Shown here: piece after piece, positions 48,067 through 55,728 of the stretch
How positions within the stretch are numbered: position 1 is the stretch's first letter
Layout of the letters: the number at the start of each line of letters is the position of its first letter
Notes under the pieces: model-generated
Told to the model about the DNA's origin: nothing
What the model saw: only the letters and a program-made list of their open reading frames with translations
Databases searched by the model: none
Position numbers and translations under genes: made by a program
Origin: Anaerolineaceae bacterium
Lineage (GTDB): Bacteria > Chloroflexota > Anaerolineae > Anaerolineales > UBA11657
DNA: 64,000 nucleotides
NCBI GenBank assembly: GCA_003569365.1
Contig: BGOS01000028.1
Location: 1 to 64,000, forward strand
Direction of reading: 5' to 3'

Positions 48067-48714
48067 TCAGGCCCCCTTGGCTTCCAACACCACCACCGCA
48101 GTTTCTTCGGGCAGGCCGCTCTTGGTAACTTTGAAGGTGTCCTGCGGTTCTACTTTCGTGAGGCCCATCTCCTTCAGGAACTTGGCCAGCGGATCAAGCT
48201 GCAGTTTTGTTTTGGCCAGCTTGTAATGCATTGGAATAACGATGGACGGCTCAATCAGGCTGATTAGCTCGGCGGCCTGGCCGGCATTCAAGCCATTGCC
48301 GCCGCCGACCGGAACCAGCAAAATATCCACTGTGCCAAGTGCTTCCACCTCGGCTTGCGAGAGGATGGCATTCAGGTCGCCGAGATGGCAGACTGTCACG
48401 TCTTCATAGTTGAAAATAAAAACCGTGTTGCCTTCCCCGCGGCTTGCGTCGGCCTTGCCTTTCGCGGCCGCGGTCTGCACACCCGTGATGAATACGCCGC
48501 CAATCTCATACTCGCCGGCACCGTGCAGAGCACGGGCTTCTTTGATTGCGCTGGCATGGTTGTGTCCGGGCGCATCGTGGCTGATCGTCACAATGTCTGC
48601 TTTGAGGCGCGGCATTGAAAAGCCAACTGACGCATCGAACGGGTCAGTGACGATGGATGAGCCGCTGCGTTCGCTCAACCGGAAACAGGAATGGCCGAAA
48701 TAATTAATTTCCAT
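48067..48714 (-). CDS. MBL-fold protein (UPF0173-like) with altered metal motif
   Basis: The 215-residue protein is UPF0173-like: it begins MEINYFGHSCFRLSERSG and has the metal-dependent hydrolase layout with CHLGDLN and PMHYKLAK. The central metal motif, HxHxDH in active members, reads ISHDAPGHNH: the first and last His remain, but the middle His and the Asp are replaced by Ala and Gly. Activity may be lost or changed. I use the ATG at 48714; a TATACT box lies 11 nt upstream (complement of 48726-48731) and overlaps the alternative start at 48735. It heads the tRNA-thiolation gene group. Confidence 0.78.
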   Translation of the reverse strand: MEINYFGHSCFRLSERSGSSIVTDPFDASVGFSMPRLKADIVTISHDAPGHNHASAIKEARALHGAGEYEIGGVFITGVQTAAAKGKADASRGEGNTVFIFNYEDVTVCHLGDLNAILSQAEVEALGTVDILLVPVGGGNGLNAGQAAELISLIEPSIVIPMHYKLAKTKLQLDPLAKFLKEMGLTKVEPQDTFKVTKSGLPEETAVVVLEAKGA

Positions 48715-48833
48715 TGTGACCGGCGAGTATACCATTGCCCCGTGTTTAGCCGTTGTTTTGTGCTGCAGCGCGCGGTCATGGCTGGCCGGCCTGCAGTAGC
48801 CACTAAGATGTAGAGCTGCGCTGATGCCGGTGC

Positions 48834-48839
48834 TAAAAT
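48834..48839 (+). promoter_or_regulatory. -10 box for glgB operon
   Basis: TAAAAT lies 36 nt before the GTG at 48876. A -35 of reasonable quality was not found. Confidence 0.35.
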
Positions 48840-48875
48840 CGAAAGCGACGCTGCGCAGCCACTGCTTTTGTCAAC

Positions 48876-50843
48876 GTGCGGCAACTGAGGGCCAACCTTG
48901 CGATCCCAGCGCCCACAAAAGACCCTGTGACTCAAACTTCATTACTGCCATACAGCGCTGCCGAGCTTGAAGCGGCTGCCGCCGCCGGCAATTTGCGGGC
49001 TTACGATGTACTGGGGGCGCACTGCTGCGTGCGTGCCGGGCAGGCCGGTGTGGCATTCGCGGTGTGGGCTCCCAATGCCACGCGTGTGGATGTGGTTGGG
49101 GACTTCAATGGCTGGCAGCCGGCAGCGCACCCAATGCAACTGCACCGCAAGACAGGCATTTGGCAGTTGTTTGTGCCGGGAATTCAGGCCGGCGCGCTTT
49201 ACAAGTACCTTGTGTCCGGAAGCGGCGCGCGCGAGCCGTGTTTCAAAGCTGATCCGCTCGCCTTTGCGGCAGAGCTGCGCCCGGCCACGGCTTCAATCGT
49301 GTGTGACTTGAGCCGTTACGCGTGGCAGGATGCGCGCTGGATGCAGGCGCGTGCACACCGCCAGCAGCCGGAGGCGCCGATCTCAATTTACGAAGTGCAC
49401 GCTGGCTCGTGGCGGCATCAAGCGGGAACGGGGCAGCCGCTCACTTATCGGCAGCTGGCTGCAGAGCTGGTGCCGTATGTCGCGGGGCTTGGCTTCTCGC
49501 ACATCGAAGTGCTGCCGCTGACCGAGCATCCGTTGGATGCATCGTGGGGTTATCAGACCACGGGCTACTTTGCAGCCACCAGCCGCTTTGGCTCGCCGGA
49601 TGATCTGATGTATTTTGTGGACGCGTGCCATTGCGCCGGGCTCGGCGTGATTTTGGATTGGGTGCCCGGGCATTTTCCAAAGGACGCACACGGCCTGGCG
49701 CAGTTTGATGGCACCGCGCTGTACGAGTATGCGGACGAGGCGCGCGCCCAACACCGGGGCTGGGGCACTTATGTTTTCAACTATGGCAGCGCGCAGGTGG
49801 CGGCATTCCTGATTAACTCTGCGCTCTTCTGGCTGGACTTCTATCACATTGATGGCTTGCGGGTGGATGCCGTTAGTTCGATGTTGTATCTGGATTACGC
49901 GCGGGGAGCGGATGAATGGCGGCCAAACGCGCACGGCGGCCGCGAACATTTAGAGGCGGTTGCATTTTTGCAGCAGCTCAATGCAGCGGTGCACGCACAG
50001 TTTGCGGGGGTGATCACCTTTGCGGAAGAAGCCAGCGACTGGGCAGGCGTCACTGCTCCCGCAGCCGGCGGCGGCTTGGGTTTTGATTTCAAATGGAACA
50101 TGGGCTGGATGTCTGACACGCTGCGCTACTGGAGCACGCCATTGGCTGCGCGCGCTGCAGAGCAGGCTGCGCTGACCTTTCCGCTCACATTTGCATTTAA
50201 CGAAAACTTTTTGATGCCGCTTTCGCATGATGAAGTGGTGCACGAGAAGCGTTCGCTGCTGCGGCGCCTGCAGGCTGCGCCCCACCTGCAGCTGGCAAAC
50301 TTGCGTGCGCTGCTGGCGTTTATGTTTGCACTGCCCGGCAAGAAGCTGCTCTTTATGGGCAGCGAGCTGGGCGTTAATGCTGAATGGGATCACGCTGGCC
50401 AATTGGCGTGGGCACTGAGCGCAGATGCGCGGCATGCCGGCCTGGCTGCGCTGGTGCGCGATCTCAATTCAATGTACCGCGTGCTGCCGGCACTGCATGC
50501 ATGGGACTGCCGGCCGGCGGGCTTTGCGTGGCGGGACATCAGCGCAGCGCAGCGCGGGATTGTGGCGTTTGAGCGCAACGCCCCAGGTGGCGAGGTGCTG
50601 CTGGCGGTGTGCAATTTTTCCGGAGAAGCGGAACACAGCTACCAAGTGGGCGTGCAGCATCCGGGCAGTTACAAACTGCTGCTGAACACGGACTGGCTGC
50701 AGTATGGCGGCGCTGGCTTGGATGCAGCGGGTGAGCTGCTGCAGGCGGGAGACGAGGGCTGCCACGGCTGTGAATTTGCTCTCAGCATTGCACTACCGGC
50801 GTTGACGGTGCTGCTGCTGCAGCGCTCTGAAGGCACTGCGTGA
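48876..50843 (+). CDS. glgB: 1,4-alpha-glucan branching enzyme
   Basis: The 655-residue GH13 enzyme adds alpha-1,6 branches to glycogen. An N-terminal CBM48 (from about residue 65, VWAPNATRVDVVGDFNGWQP) precedes the (beta/alpha)8 barrel: EVLPLTEHPLDASWGYQTTG, the nucleophile Asp331 in DGLRVDAVS, the acid/base Glu384 in FAEEAS, and Asp452 in SHDEVVHEK. A C-terminal beta domain ends at LLLQRSE. It starts with GTG at 48876; a GTG at 48927 is a plausible shorter start. The stop overlaps the next gene by 4 nt (GTGA). Confidence 0.95.
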   Translation: MRQLRANLAIPAPTKDPVTQTSLLPYSAAELEAAAAAGNLRAYDVLGAHCCVRAGQAGVAFAVWAPNATRVDVVGDFNGWQPAAHPMQLHRKTGIWQLFVPGIQAGALYKYLVSGSGAREPCFKADPLAFAAELRPATASIVCDLSRYAWQDARWMQARAHRQQPEAPISIYEVHAGSWRHQAGTGQPLTYRQLAAELVPYVAGLGFSHIEVLPLTEHPLDASWGYQTTGYFAATSRFGSPDDLMYFVDACHCAGLGVILDWVPGHFPKDAHGLAQFDGTALYEYADEARAQHRGWGTYVFNYGSAQVAAFLINSALFWLDFYHIDGLRVDAVSSMLYLDYARGADEWRPNAHGGREHLEAVAFLQQLNAAVHAQFAGVITFAEEASDWAGVTAPAAGGGLGFDFKWNMGWMSDTLRYWSTPLAARAAEQAALTFPLTFAFNENFLMPLSHDEVVHEKRSLLRRLQAAPHLQLANLRALLAFMFALPGKKLLFMGSELGVNAEWDHAGQLAWALSADARHAGLAALVRDLNSMYRVLPALHAWDCRPAGFAWRDISAAQRGIVAFERNAPGGEVLLAVCNFSGEAEHSYQVGVQHPGSYKLLLNTDWLQYGGAGLDAAGELLQAGDEGCHGCEFALSIALPALTVLLLQRSEGTA

Positions 50844-52555
50844 GGCGCGTGCGCCCGCAATGGTGGCAGCGCTGCGCGCGCGGGCTGGCTGCGCTGCCAG
50901 CTTTCATACTGGCAGCCTGCCTGGGTGGCGCAGCCACCCCCACGCCGCTGCCGCCCACATTTGTGCCGGCAATCCCCGCAGTGGGCAACCGGATGGCGCC
51001 AACACTTGTGCCATTTCTGGCGCGGGCCAATCCGGGCGTTAGTGCGCGCTATACCTTCACCGTAAAACTGGACTACGTGGGCAAGCGCGCAGAAGTTGCG
51101 CAGCTGGTGGAGGTGACGAACCCGGGCCCCGATGAGTGGAACGAGCTGGTTTTTTATTTGCCGGCGGATTTGCGCACGGAGCGCTTTACGCTTAGCAAGC
51201 TGACGCTGGTGGAGCAGGTGCAAGCGCTGGCGCCGCGCATTGAAGTGCGGGATGGATTTTTGACGGTGCGGCTGCCGGCGCCGGTGCGCCCAAACGAGGC
51301 GCGTTTGGTGAACATCACCTACGGCCTCAGCAGCCAAGAGACAAGCTTGCGCGCACGCCGCATTGCCGGCGATGTTGCCCATACCGCGAGCGTAATGCAG
51401 TTCATTAACTGGTATCCGCAGCTGGTGCCCTATGAGCGCGGCCGCGGCTGGAAGAAATGGCAGCTCACCAATGTGGGGCCGCCGCTGCTGGCGGAGGTGG
51501 CTGACTACGATTTGGAAGTGAAGAGCGCGCCCGGCTTGGTGGTGGCAAGCGGCGGGCCGGTGGCAAGCGGCGCCGGCCTTTCCAACTTCCGGCTGCGCAA
51601 TGCGCGCTCGATTGCATTCAGTGCCAGCCCGGACTACCAGCTGCTAATTCGCGAAACCGACTTGGCCACAATTTATCTTTACCATTTGAAGACTCACGCG
51701 GATGCCGGCGCGGCAGTGCTGGCTGCAGCCGGCAACGCACTGCAGCTCTTCAACGAACTTTTTGGGCCGTACCCGTACGCATCGCTGGTGATTGCGGAGG
51801 ATGCCTTTCTGCCGAGTGTTGCCAGTGGTGGATTCTTGCTGCACACCGGGCAGGGTTTTGCCGATTACGACGGCAAGCCGGAGTCTTTGCTGCTGGCGCT
51901 GGTGCCGCAAGCCATGGCGCATTTGTGGTGGGGCCAGGTGGTGGGGCATGACCCGGTGGCAGAGCCGTGGCTGGGCGCAGCGCTGCCCATGTACAGCGAG
52001 TACCTTTACATCGAGCGCTTTCAGCCGGAGCTGAAGGACTGGTACTGGCGCGACCGCATTGAGTACTGGAAGCCGGCCGGTGCGCTCAACCGGACTGCCT
52101 ACGATTTGGACAACACTGAAGACCTGCTGCAAAATACTTACCGGCGTGGCGCACAGTTCTTAAATGATCTGCGCCTCGAAGTGGGCGTCGGGCCATTCAA
52201 CATTTTTCTGCGCGACCTGTATCAAACCGGCGCTTTCCGCATCGCTACCAGCGCAGAGTTTTTTAGTTTGTTAAATCAAGAAGCTCCGGCAAATCTGGAG
52301 TTGCTGGCGCAGCAATATTTTGATGCGGCCATACTGCTGCCCACGCCGCTGCCCACCATCACGCCATTTTTTACGCCGGGGGCGGCGCCCACCGCCACAC
52401 CGCAACTGCGCATTCACGTGGTGCAGGCTGGCGACACGCTGGCTTACATTGCGGGCAAGTACAAGGTGCCGCAGCAGTTAATTGTTACGCGCAACCGCCT
52501 GCCCGACGCGGCAATGCTCAGCATTGGGCAGGAGCTGATTATTCCTTATCCGTAA
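50840..52555 (+). CDS. Lipoprotein with catalytically dead M1-like domain and LysM
   Basis: The 571-residue product has a signal peptide with lipobox LAAC (about residue 27), a Pro-rich linker, an M1 aminopeptidase-like beta domain and catalytic-like domain (about residues 60-500), and a C-terminal LysM (IHVVQAGDTLAYIAGKYKV, about residues 520-570) for peptidoglycan or glycan binding. In active M1 enzymes the zinc site is HExxH(x18)E. Here the aligned residues are Gln357, Ala358, His361 and Ala380, so three of four key residues are lost. It is probably a binding or structural protein. It overlaps glgB by 4 nt, an unexpected partner for a surface lipoprotein, and converges with folC by 17 nt. 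Confidence 0.8.
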   Translation: MRRVRPQWWQRCARGLAALPAFILAACLGGAATPTPLPPTFVPAIPAVGNRMAPTLVPFLARANPGVSARYTFTVKLDYVGKRAEVAQLVEVTNPGPDEWNELVFYLPADLRTERFTLSKLTLVEQVQALAPRIEVRDGFLTVRLPAPVRPNEARLVNITYGLSSQETSLRARRIAGDVAHTASVMQFINWYPQLVPYERGRGWKKWQLTNVGPPLLAEVADYDLEVKSAPGLVVASGGPVASGAGLSNFRLRNARSIAFSASPDYQLLIRETDLATIYLYHLKTHADAGAAVLAAAGNALQLFNELFGPYPYASLVIAEDAFLPSVASGGFLLHTGQGFADYDGKPESLLLALVPQAMAHLWWGQVVGHDPVAEPWLGAALPMYSEYLYIERFQPELKDWYWRDRIEYWKPAGALNRTAYDLDNTEDLLQNTYRRGAQFLNDLRLEVGVGPFNIFLRDLYQTGAFRIATSAEFFSLLNQEAPANLELLAQQYFDAAILLPTPLPTITPFFTPGAAPTATPQLRIHVVQAGDTLAYIAGKYKVPQQLIVTRNRLPDAAMLSIGQELIIPYP

Positions 52556-53852
52556 AACCCAGTGCTGTGCGGGCTTCGCCCACCAGCGCCACACTCCCCG
52601 TTACCAGCACCAGCGCATGCGGGCCCGCTAGTGCAGCCGCATGGCGCAATGCCTCCGGCACGGTGGCAGCGGTGCTCACGGGGCGCGCATACGGGGCAGC
52701 CATTACGCCCAGTGCTTCCGGCTGCAGTGAGCGCGGGTTTGTGGCGTGGGTTAGCACCACCGCCTGGGCATCCGGCAGCAGGTTTTCGAACATCCCGGCA
52801 ATGTCCTTGTCTTGCATGGCGCCAAACAGCAGCACATATGGCAGCCCTGGAAAATGTTCGCGGATGGCCGCGTGCAAGCGCATTGCCGACTCGCCGTTGT
52901 GGGCGCAATCCAAAATATAGGGTGGGCTGCCCGGCACCAGCTCGCAGCGCGCCGGCCACACCACAGTGCGCAGCCCGGCGGCCACCGCAGCGTCATCCAG
53001 CTTCCAACCCGCACTGCGCAGCTCGGCTGCAATTGCCACTGCCACCGCCGCATTCTCCACTTGGTGCGCACCCAGCAGCGGCAGCTCGTATTCCGCAGCC
53101 GGCGCATTGCTGCGCCCAACCGCGCAGGTCTGGCCGGTGCGCTTTACAGTCAAGCGTTTGTAATGCCAGTCCCGTCCCACAAGGCGCAGCGCCGCGCCGC
53201 GCTGCGCTGCAATCTGCTCTACCACTTGCATTGCTGCTGGCGGCTGCGGTGCACACACCAGCGGCACACCGGGTTTGATGATGCCGCACTTTTCCGCTGC
53301 AATTTTGTCCAGCGTGCTGCCCAGCAGTTCCACATGGTCATAGCTGAGTGCAGTGATTGCGCACACTTGCGGCTGCAGCACATTGGTTGCATCCAGTCGG
53401 CCGCCGAGGCCCACTTCAATCACCGCCAGATCCACTTTTTCGCGCGCAAAATATTCGAAGGCGATTGCGGTTGTAATCTCAAAAAATGTGATTGCGGGAA
53501 AGCGCTCGATCTCCGGGCGCAGCGCCCGCATGATTTCGGTGAAGCCAGCGCGCGAGATCGGGCTGCGTGCAATTTGAAAGCGCTCGCGCACGTCGTGCAG
53601 GTGCGGCGATGTGTAAAGCCCGGTGCGGTAGCCGGCGGCCCGCAACATCGATTCGGTAAATGCTGCCACAGAGCCTTTGCCCTTTGTGCCGGCAATCAGC
53701 ACGCTCGGAAATTTGGTCTGCGGGTCGCCGAGGGCTGCCAGCAGGGCGCGCATGCGCGCCAGGCTAAAGTGCTGCGGCGCGTACTGGGTGGCGGGGCGCG
53801 CTTCAAACATGGCGTGCTGCCATAAAAACTCAACCGCATTTTGGTAATCCAT
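52539..53852 (-). CDS. folC: Folylpolyglutamate/dihydrofolate synthase
   Basis: The 437-residue Mur-ligase-family ATP enzyme adds glutamate to folates. The P-loop reads AGTKGKGS (residues 54-61), followed by GLYTSPHLHDVRERF, EVGLGGRLDATN, the ATP-site KxG lysine in EKCGIIKPGV, and ILDCAHN. Length and order are canonical. I start at ATG 53852 (MDYQNAVEFLW); the frame is open to 53897, but a TATAAT lies 13 nt upstream of 53852 (complement of 53866-53871). The 3' end overlaps the convergent LysM lipoprotein gene. Confidence 0.94.
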   Translation of the reverse strand: MDYQNAVEFLWQHAMFEARPATQYAPQHFSLARMRALLAALGDPQTKFPSVLIAGTKGKGSVAAFTESMLRAAGYRTGLYTSPHLHDVRERFQIARSPISRAGFTEIMRALRPEIERFPAITFFEITTAIAFEYFAREKVDLAVIEVGLGGRLDATNVLQPQVCAITALSYDHVELLGSTLDKIAAEKCGIIKPGVPLVCAPQPPAAMQVVEQIAAQRGAALRLVGRDWHYKRLTVKRTGQTCAVGRSNAPAAEYELPLLGAHQVENAAVAVAIAAELRSAGWKLDDAAVAAGLRTVVWPARCELVPGSPPYILDCAHNGESAMRLHAAIREHFPGLPYVLLFGAMQDKDIAGMFENLLPDAQAVVLTHATNPRSLQPEALGVMAAPYARPVSTAATVPEALRHAAALAGPHALVLVTGSVALVGEARTALGFTDKE

Positions 53853-53921
53853 TGCGCGAAGCGGGATTATAGCTTTTGCAATTGGGCATGCTTGCAAGCC
53901 CTAATCAACTGCTAAATAACG

Positions 53922-53927
53922 TAAAAT
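53922..53927 (+). promoter_or_regulatory. -10 box of leaderless promoter
   Basis: TAAAAT, 6 nt (AGATTC) before the ATG at 53934. Confidence 0.55.
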
Positions 53928-53933
53928 AGATTC

Positions 53934-55649
53934 ATGTTTACACAAACGAGTAATGGCGCTGGCCACCGGATCGCAATCCATAACCGGCGTTTTCCGGGTC
54001 ACATGGCCGGATCGGTGTTTCTGCTTGCGCTTACTTTGCTCAACAGCTGCAGCCTGCTTCAGCCTGAAGCGCTCCCCCTTGTGGCAAGCAAACCAAAGAA
54101 CACGCTTACGCCGACCCCCTACCGATTGCAGCAAGCCACGATTACAGATCTTGTGGCTGAGGTTCGCGCGCGCAATGCATCGTTTCGAGCCATGGCCCCG
54201 GCTGTGTCCGGAACCGTAATTTCAGTTGGCGGCTTGGTGGAAACCGGCGTGTCAAGCCGCGCGCGGGTCACACTAAGTGACGGGGCAATCATCCGTCTTG
54301 ATGAGAACTCATCGTTCGAGTTGGCCGAAATGGAACTTGACTCCGGCTATGACCCAATCACAAAGCTGAAGCTGCTGGGGGGCCGGGTGTGGGCGCAAAT
54401 CAGAGGCGGCAGTCTGGAGGTTGAAACGGCTTATTCTGTGGCAACCGTGCGCGGGTCCAAGATGGGCGTGGGCATTTCTGAAACTGGCGATGTTGTGGTA
54501 ACCAACCTCGAGGGCGCAGTGAAGCTTGAAGTGGGCGGGGTGGCCGTGGACGTCGGGCGCGGCGAGCAGGCGCTAATTCCGCAAGGCGGGGGCGCACCTG
54601 TGGTGGGTCCGATGGATCAGGCACAACTCGAGGCGTGGGTTGCCAACAATCCGGAAGCAATTAGCAATGCGCTCACTTTATTTCCGGAGCTGCGGCTAGT
54701 GCTGCCAACGCGGCTGCCGACCAACACGGCAATGCCCGGTTTAGTGGAGCGCGCGCTTGGTGCGCTGGACACCATGGCCAATGCTGCGCAAGGGCGCCAT
54801 GCAACACCGCTGCCCACGCGCGATTTGGCGCTGATGGGGCCGGTTGCTTCCGCGGTGCTGCCGACTGGCACGCCCGTGCCCACGCGCATGAAGCTGCCGG
54901 CTGAGGGCACCATGCCGCCAAGTCCCATGCCACCGGCAACAGTTATGCCGACCGCTGAACCGGCAACGCCACGGCCAACCCAGCAGCCAACTGCACCTGC
55001 ATCCTTTAGTGTGCAGGTGGCGCCCACCGCCACGGTGCCGCCAGCTGCGCAGCCAACGGCTGCGGCGCTGGCCGTGTGTGAACCAGACATGCTCAGCAAT
55101 GGCAGCTTTGAGAGCGGTGATTTCAAGTGCTGGATCCTCGACAAATCCGACCCCGATGGCACGTGGGGACTGGCTGATGCGGCGTTGACCGTGGCCAACG
55201 GTGCGCAGGTGTATGACTTTGCCAGCAAACGCGATGAGCCGCAAGTTTCGCCCGGGCTTCCTGCCAGCTTCGCCGTGACGGAAGGCCGGCGGGCTGCGTT
55301 TGTGATCGCCAACAAGCCCGGAACTTTCCGCGCTTATCAGGATGTTACGCTGCGGGCTTGCGCAACCGGCCTCACGTGGGATATGCAATACGCCACCCAC
55401 AATGCCTACGGCTTGAACACGCGCGAGTATGTTGCGGTGGACATCCGGTCTCCGGGTGCGGACACGCGCCAAGTGGCGTTGTTTGTAGCCACCGCGGGGC
55501 GTGATGCTGCAAGCGCGTCCTCAAAATCTTATACGGCGGACCTCACTAAATATGCGGGGCAGGCTATTCGGTTTGATATTGAGATAGTCACCCAGAGCGG
55601 CCAGTTCGAAGCGGGCTTCGACAACTTCAAAATAACCGGCTGCAAATGA
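53934..55649 (+). CDS. Secreted FecR-domain protein with carbohydrate-binding-like domain
   Basis: The 571-residue product has a signal peptide (hydrophobic VFLLALTLLNSC; the Cys context LNSC is a weak lipobox), then a FecR-type domain at about residues 70-215 (VSSRARVTLSDGAIIRLDENS, GGRVWAQIRGGSLEVETAYSVATVRG). A long low-complexity Pro/Thr/Ala linker (to about residue 385) follows, and a C-terminal domain starting MLSNGSFESGDFKCW that resembles jelly-roll carbohydrate-binding modules. No sigma factor or TonB receptor is adjacent, so a classical FecR signalling role is unlikely; a surface-binding role is more plausible. Leaderless start supported by TAAAAT. Confidence 0.75.
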   Translation: MFTQTSNGAGHRIAIHNRRFPGHMAGSVFLLALTLLNSCSLLQPEALPLVASKPKNTLTPTPYRLQQATITDLVAEVRARNASFRAMAPAVSGTVISVGGLVETGVSSRARVTLSDGAIIRLDENSSFELAEMELDSGYDPITKLKLLGGRVWAQIRGGSLEVETAYSVATVRGSKMGVGISETGDVVVTNLEGAVKLEVGGVAVDVGRGEQALIPQGGGAPVVGPMDQAQLEAWVANNPEAISNALTLFPELRLVLPTRLPTNTAMPGLVERALGALDTMANAAQGRHATPLPTRDLALMGPVASAVLPTGTPVPTRMKLPAEGTMPPSPMPPATVMPTAEPATPRPTQQPTAPASFSVQVAPTATVPPAAQPTAAALAVCEPDMLSNGSFESGDFKCWILDKSDPDGTWGLADAALTVANGAQVYDFASKRDEPQVSPGLPASFAVTEGRRAAFVIANKPGTFRAYQDVTLRACATGLTWDMQYATHNAYGLNTREYVAVDIRSPGADTRQVALFVATAGRDAASASSKSYTADLTKYAGQAIRFDIEIVTQSGQFEAGFDNFKITGCK

Positions 55650-55695
55650 GCGGCGGGCGGCAGCAAACCCGCCGCCAACCGTAACCAGAATATTG

Positions 55696-55726
55696 AGCGC
55701 TGGATGCCCGCATCCAGCGCTTTGTT
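55696..55726. terminator. Bidirectional terminator
   Basis: AGCGCTGGATG (55696-55706) pairs with CATCCAGCGCT (55711-55721), a perfect 11-bp stem, in the convergent gap between the FecR-type and phosphofructokinase genes, followed by TTGTT on the plus strand. Confidence 0.75.
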
Positions 55727-55728
55727 GA

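Noticed and set aside
53934-55649. FecR-sigma-TonB signalling locus
   Set aside because: No sigma factor or TonB receptor adjacent; only the FecR-like domain is present.
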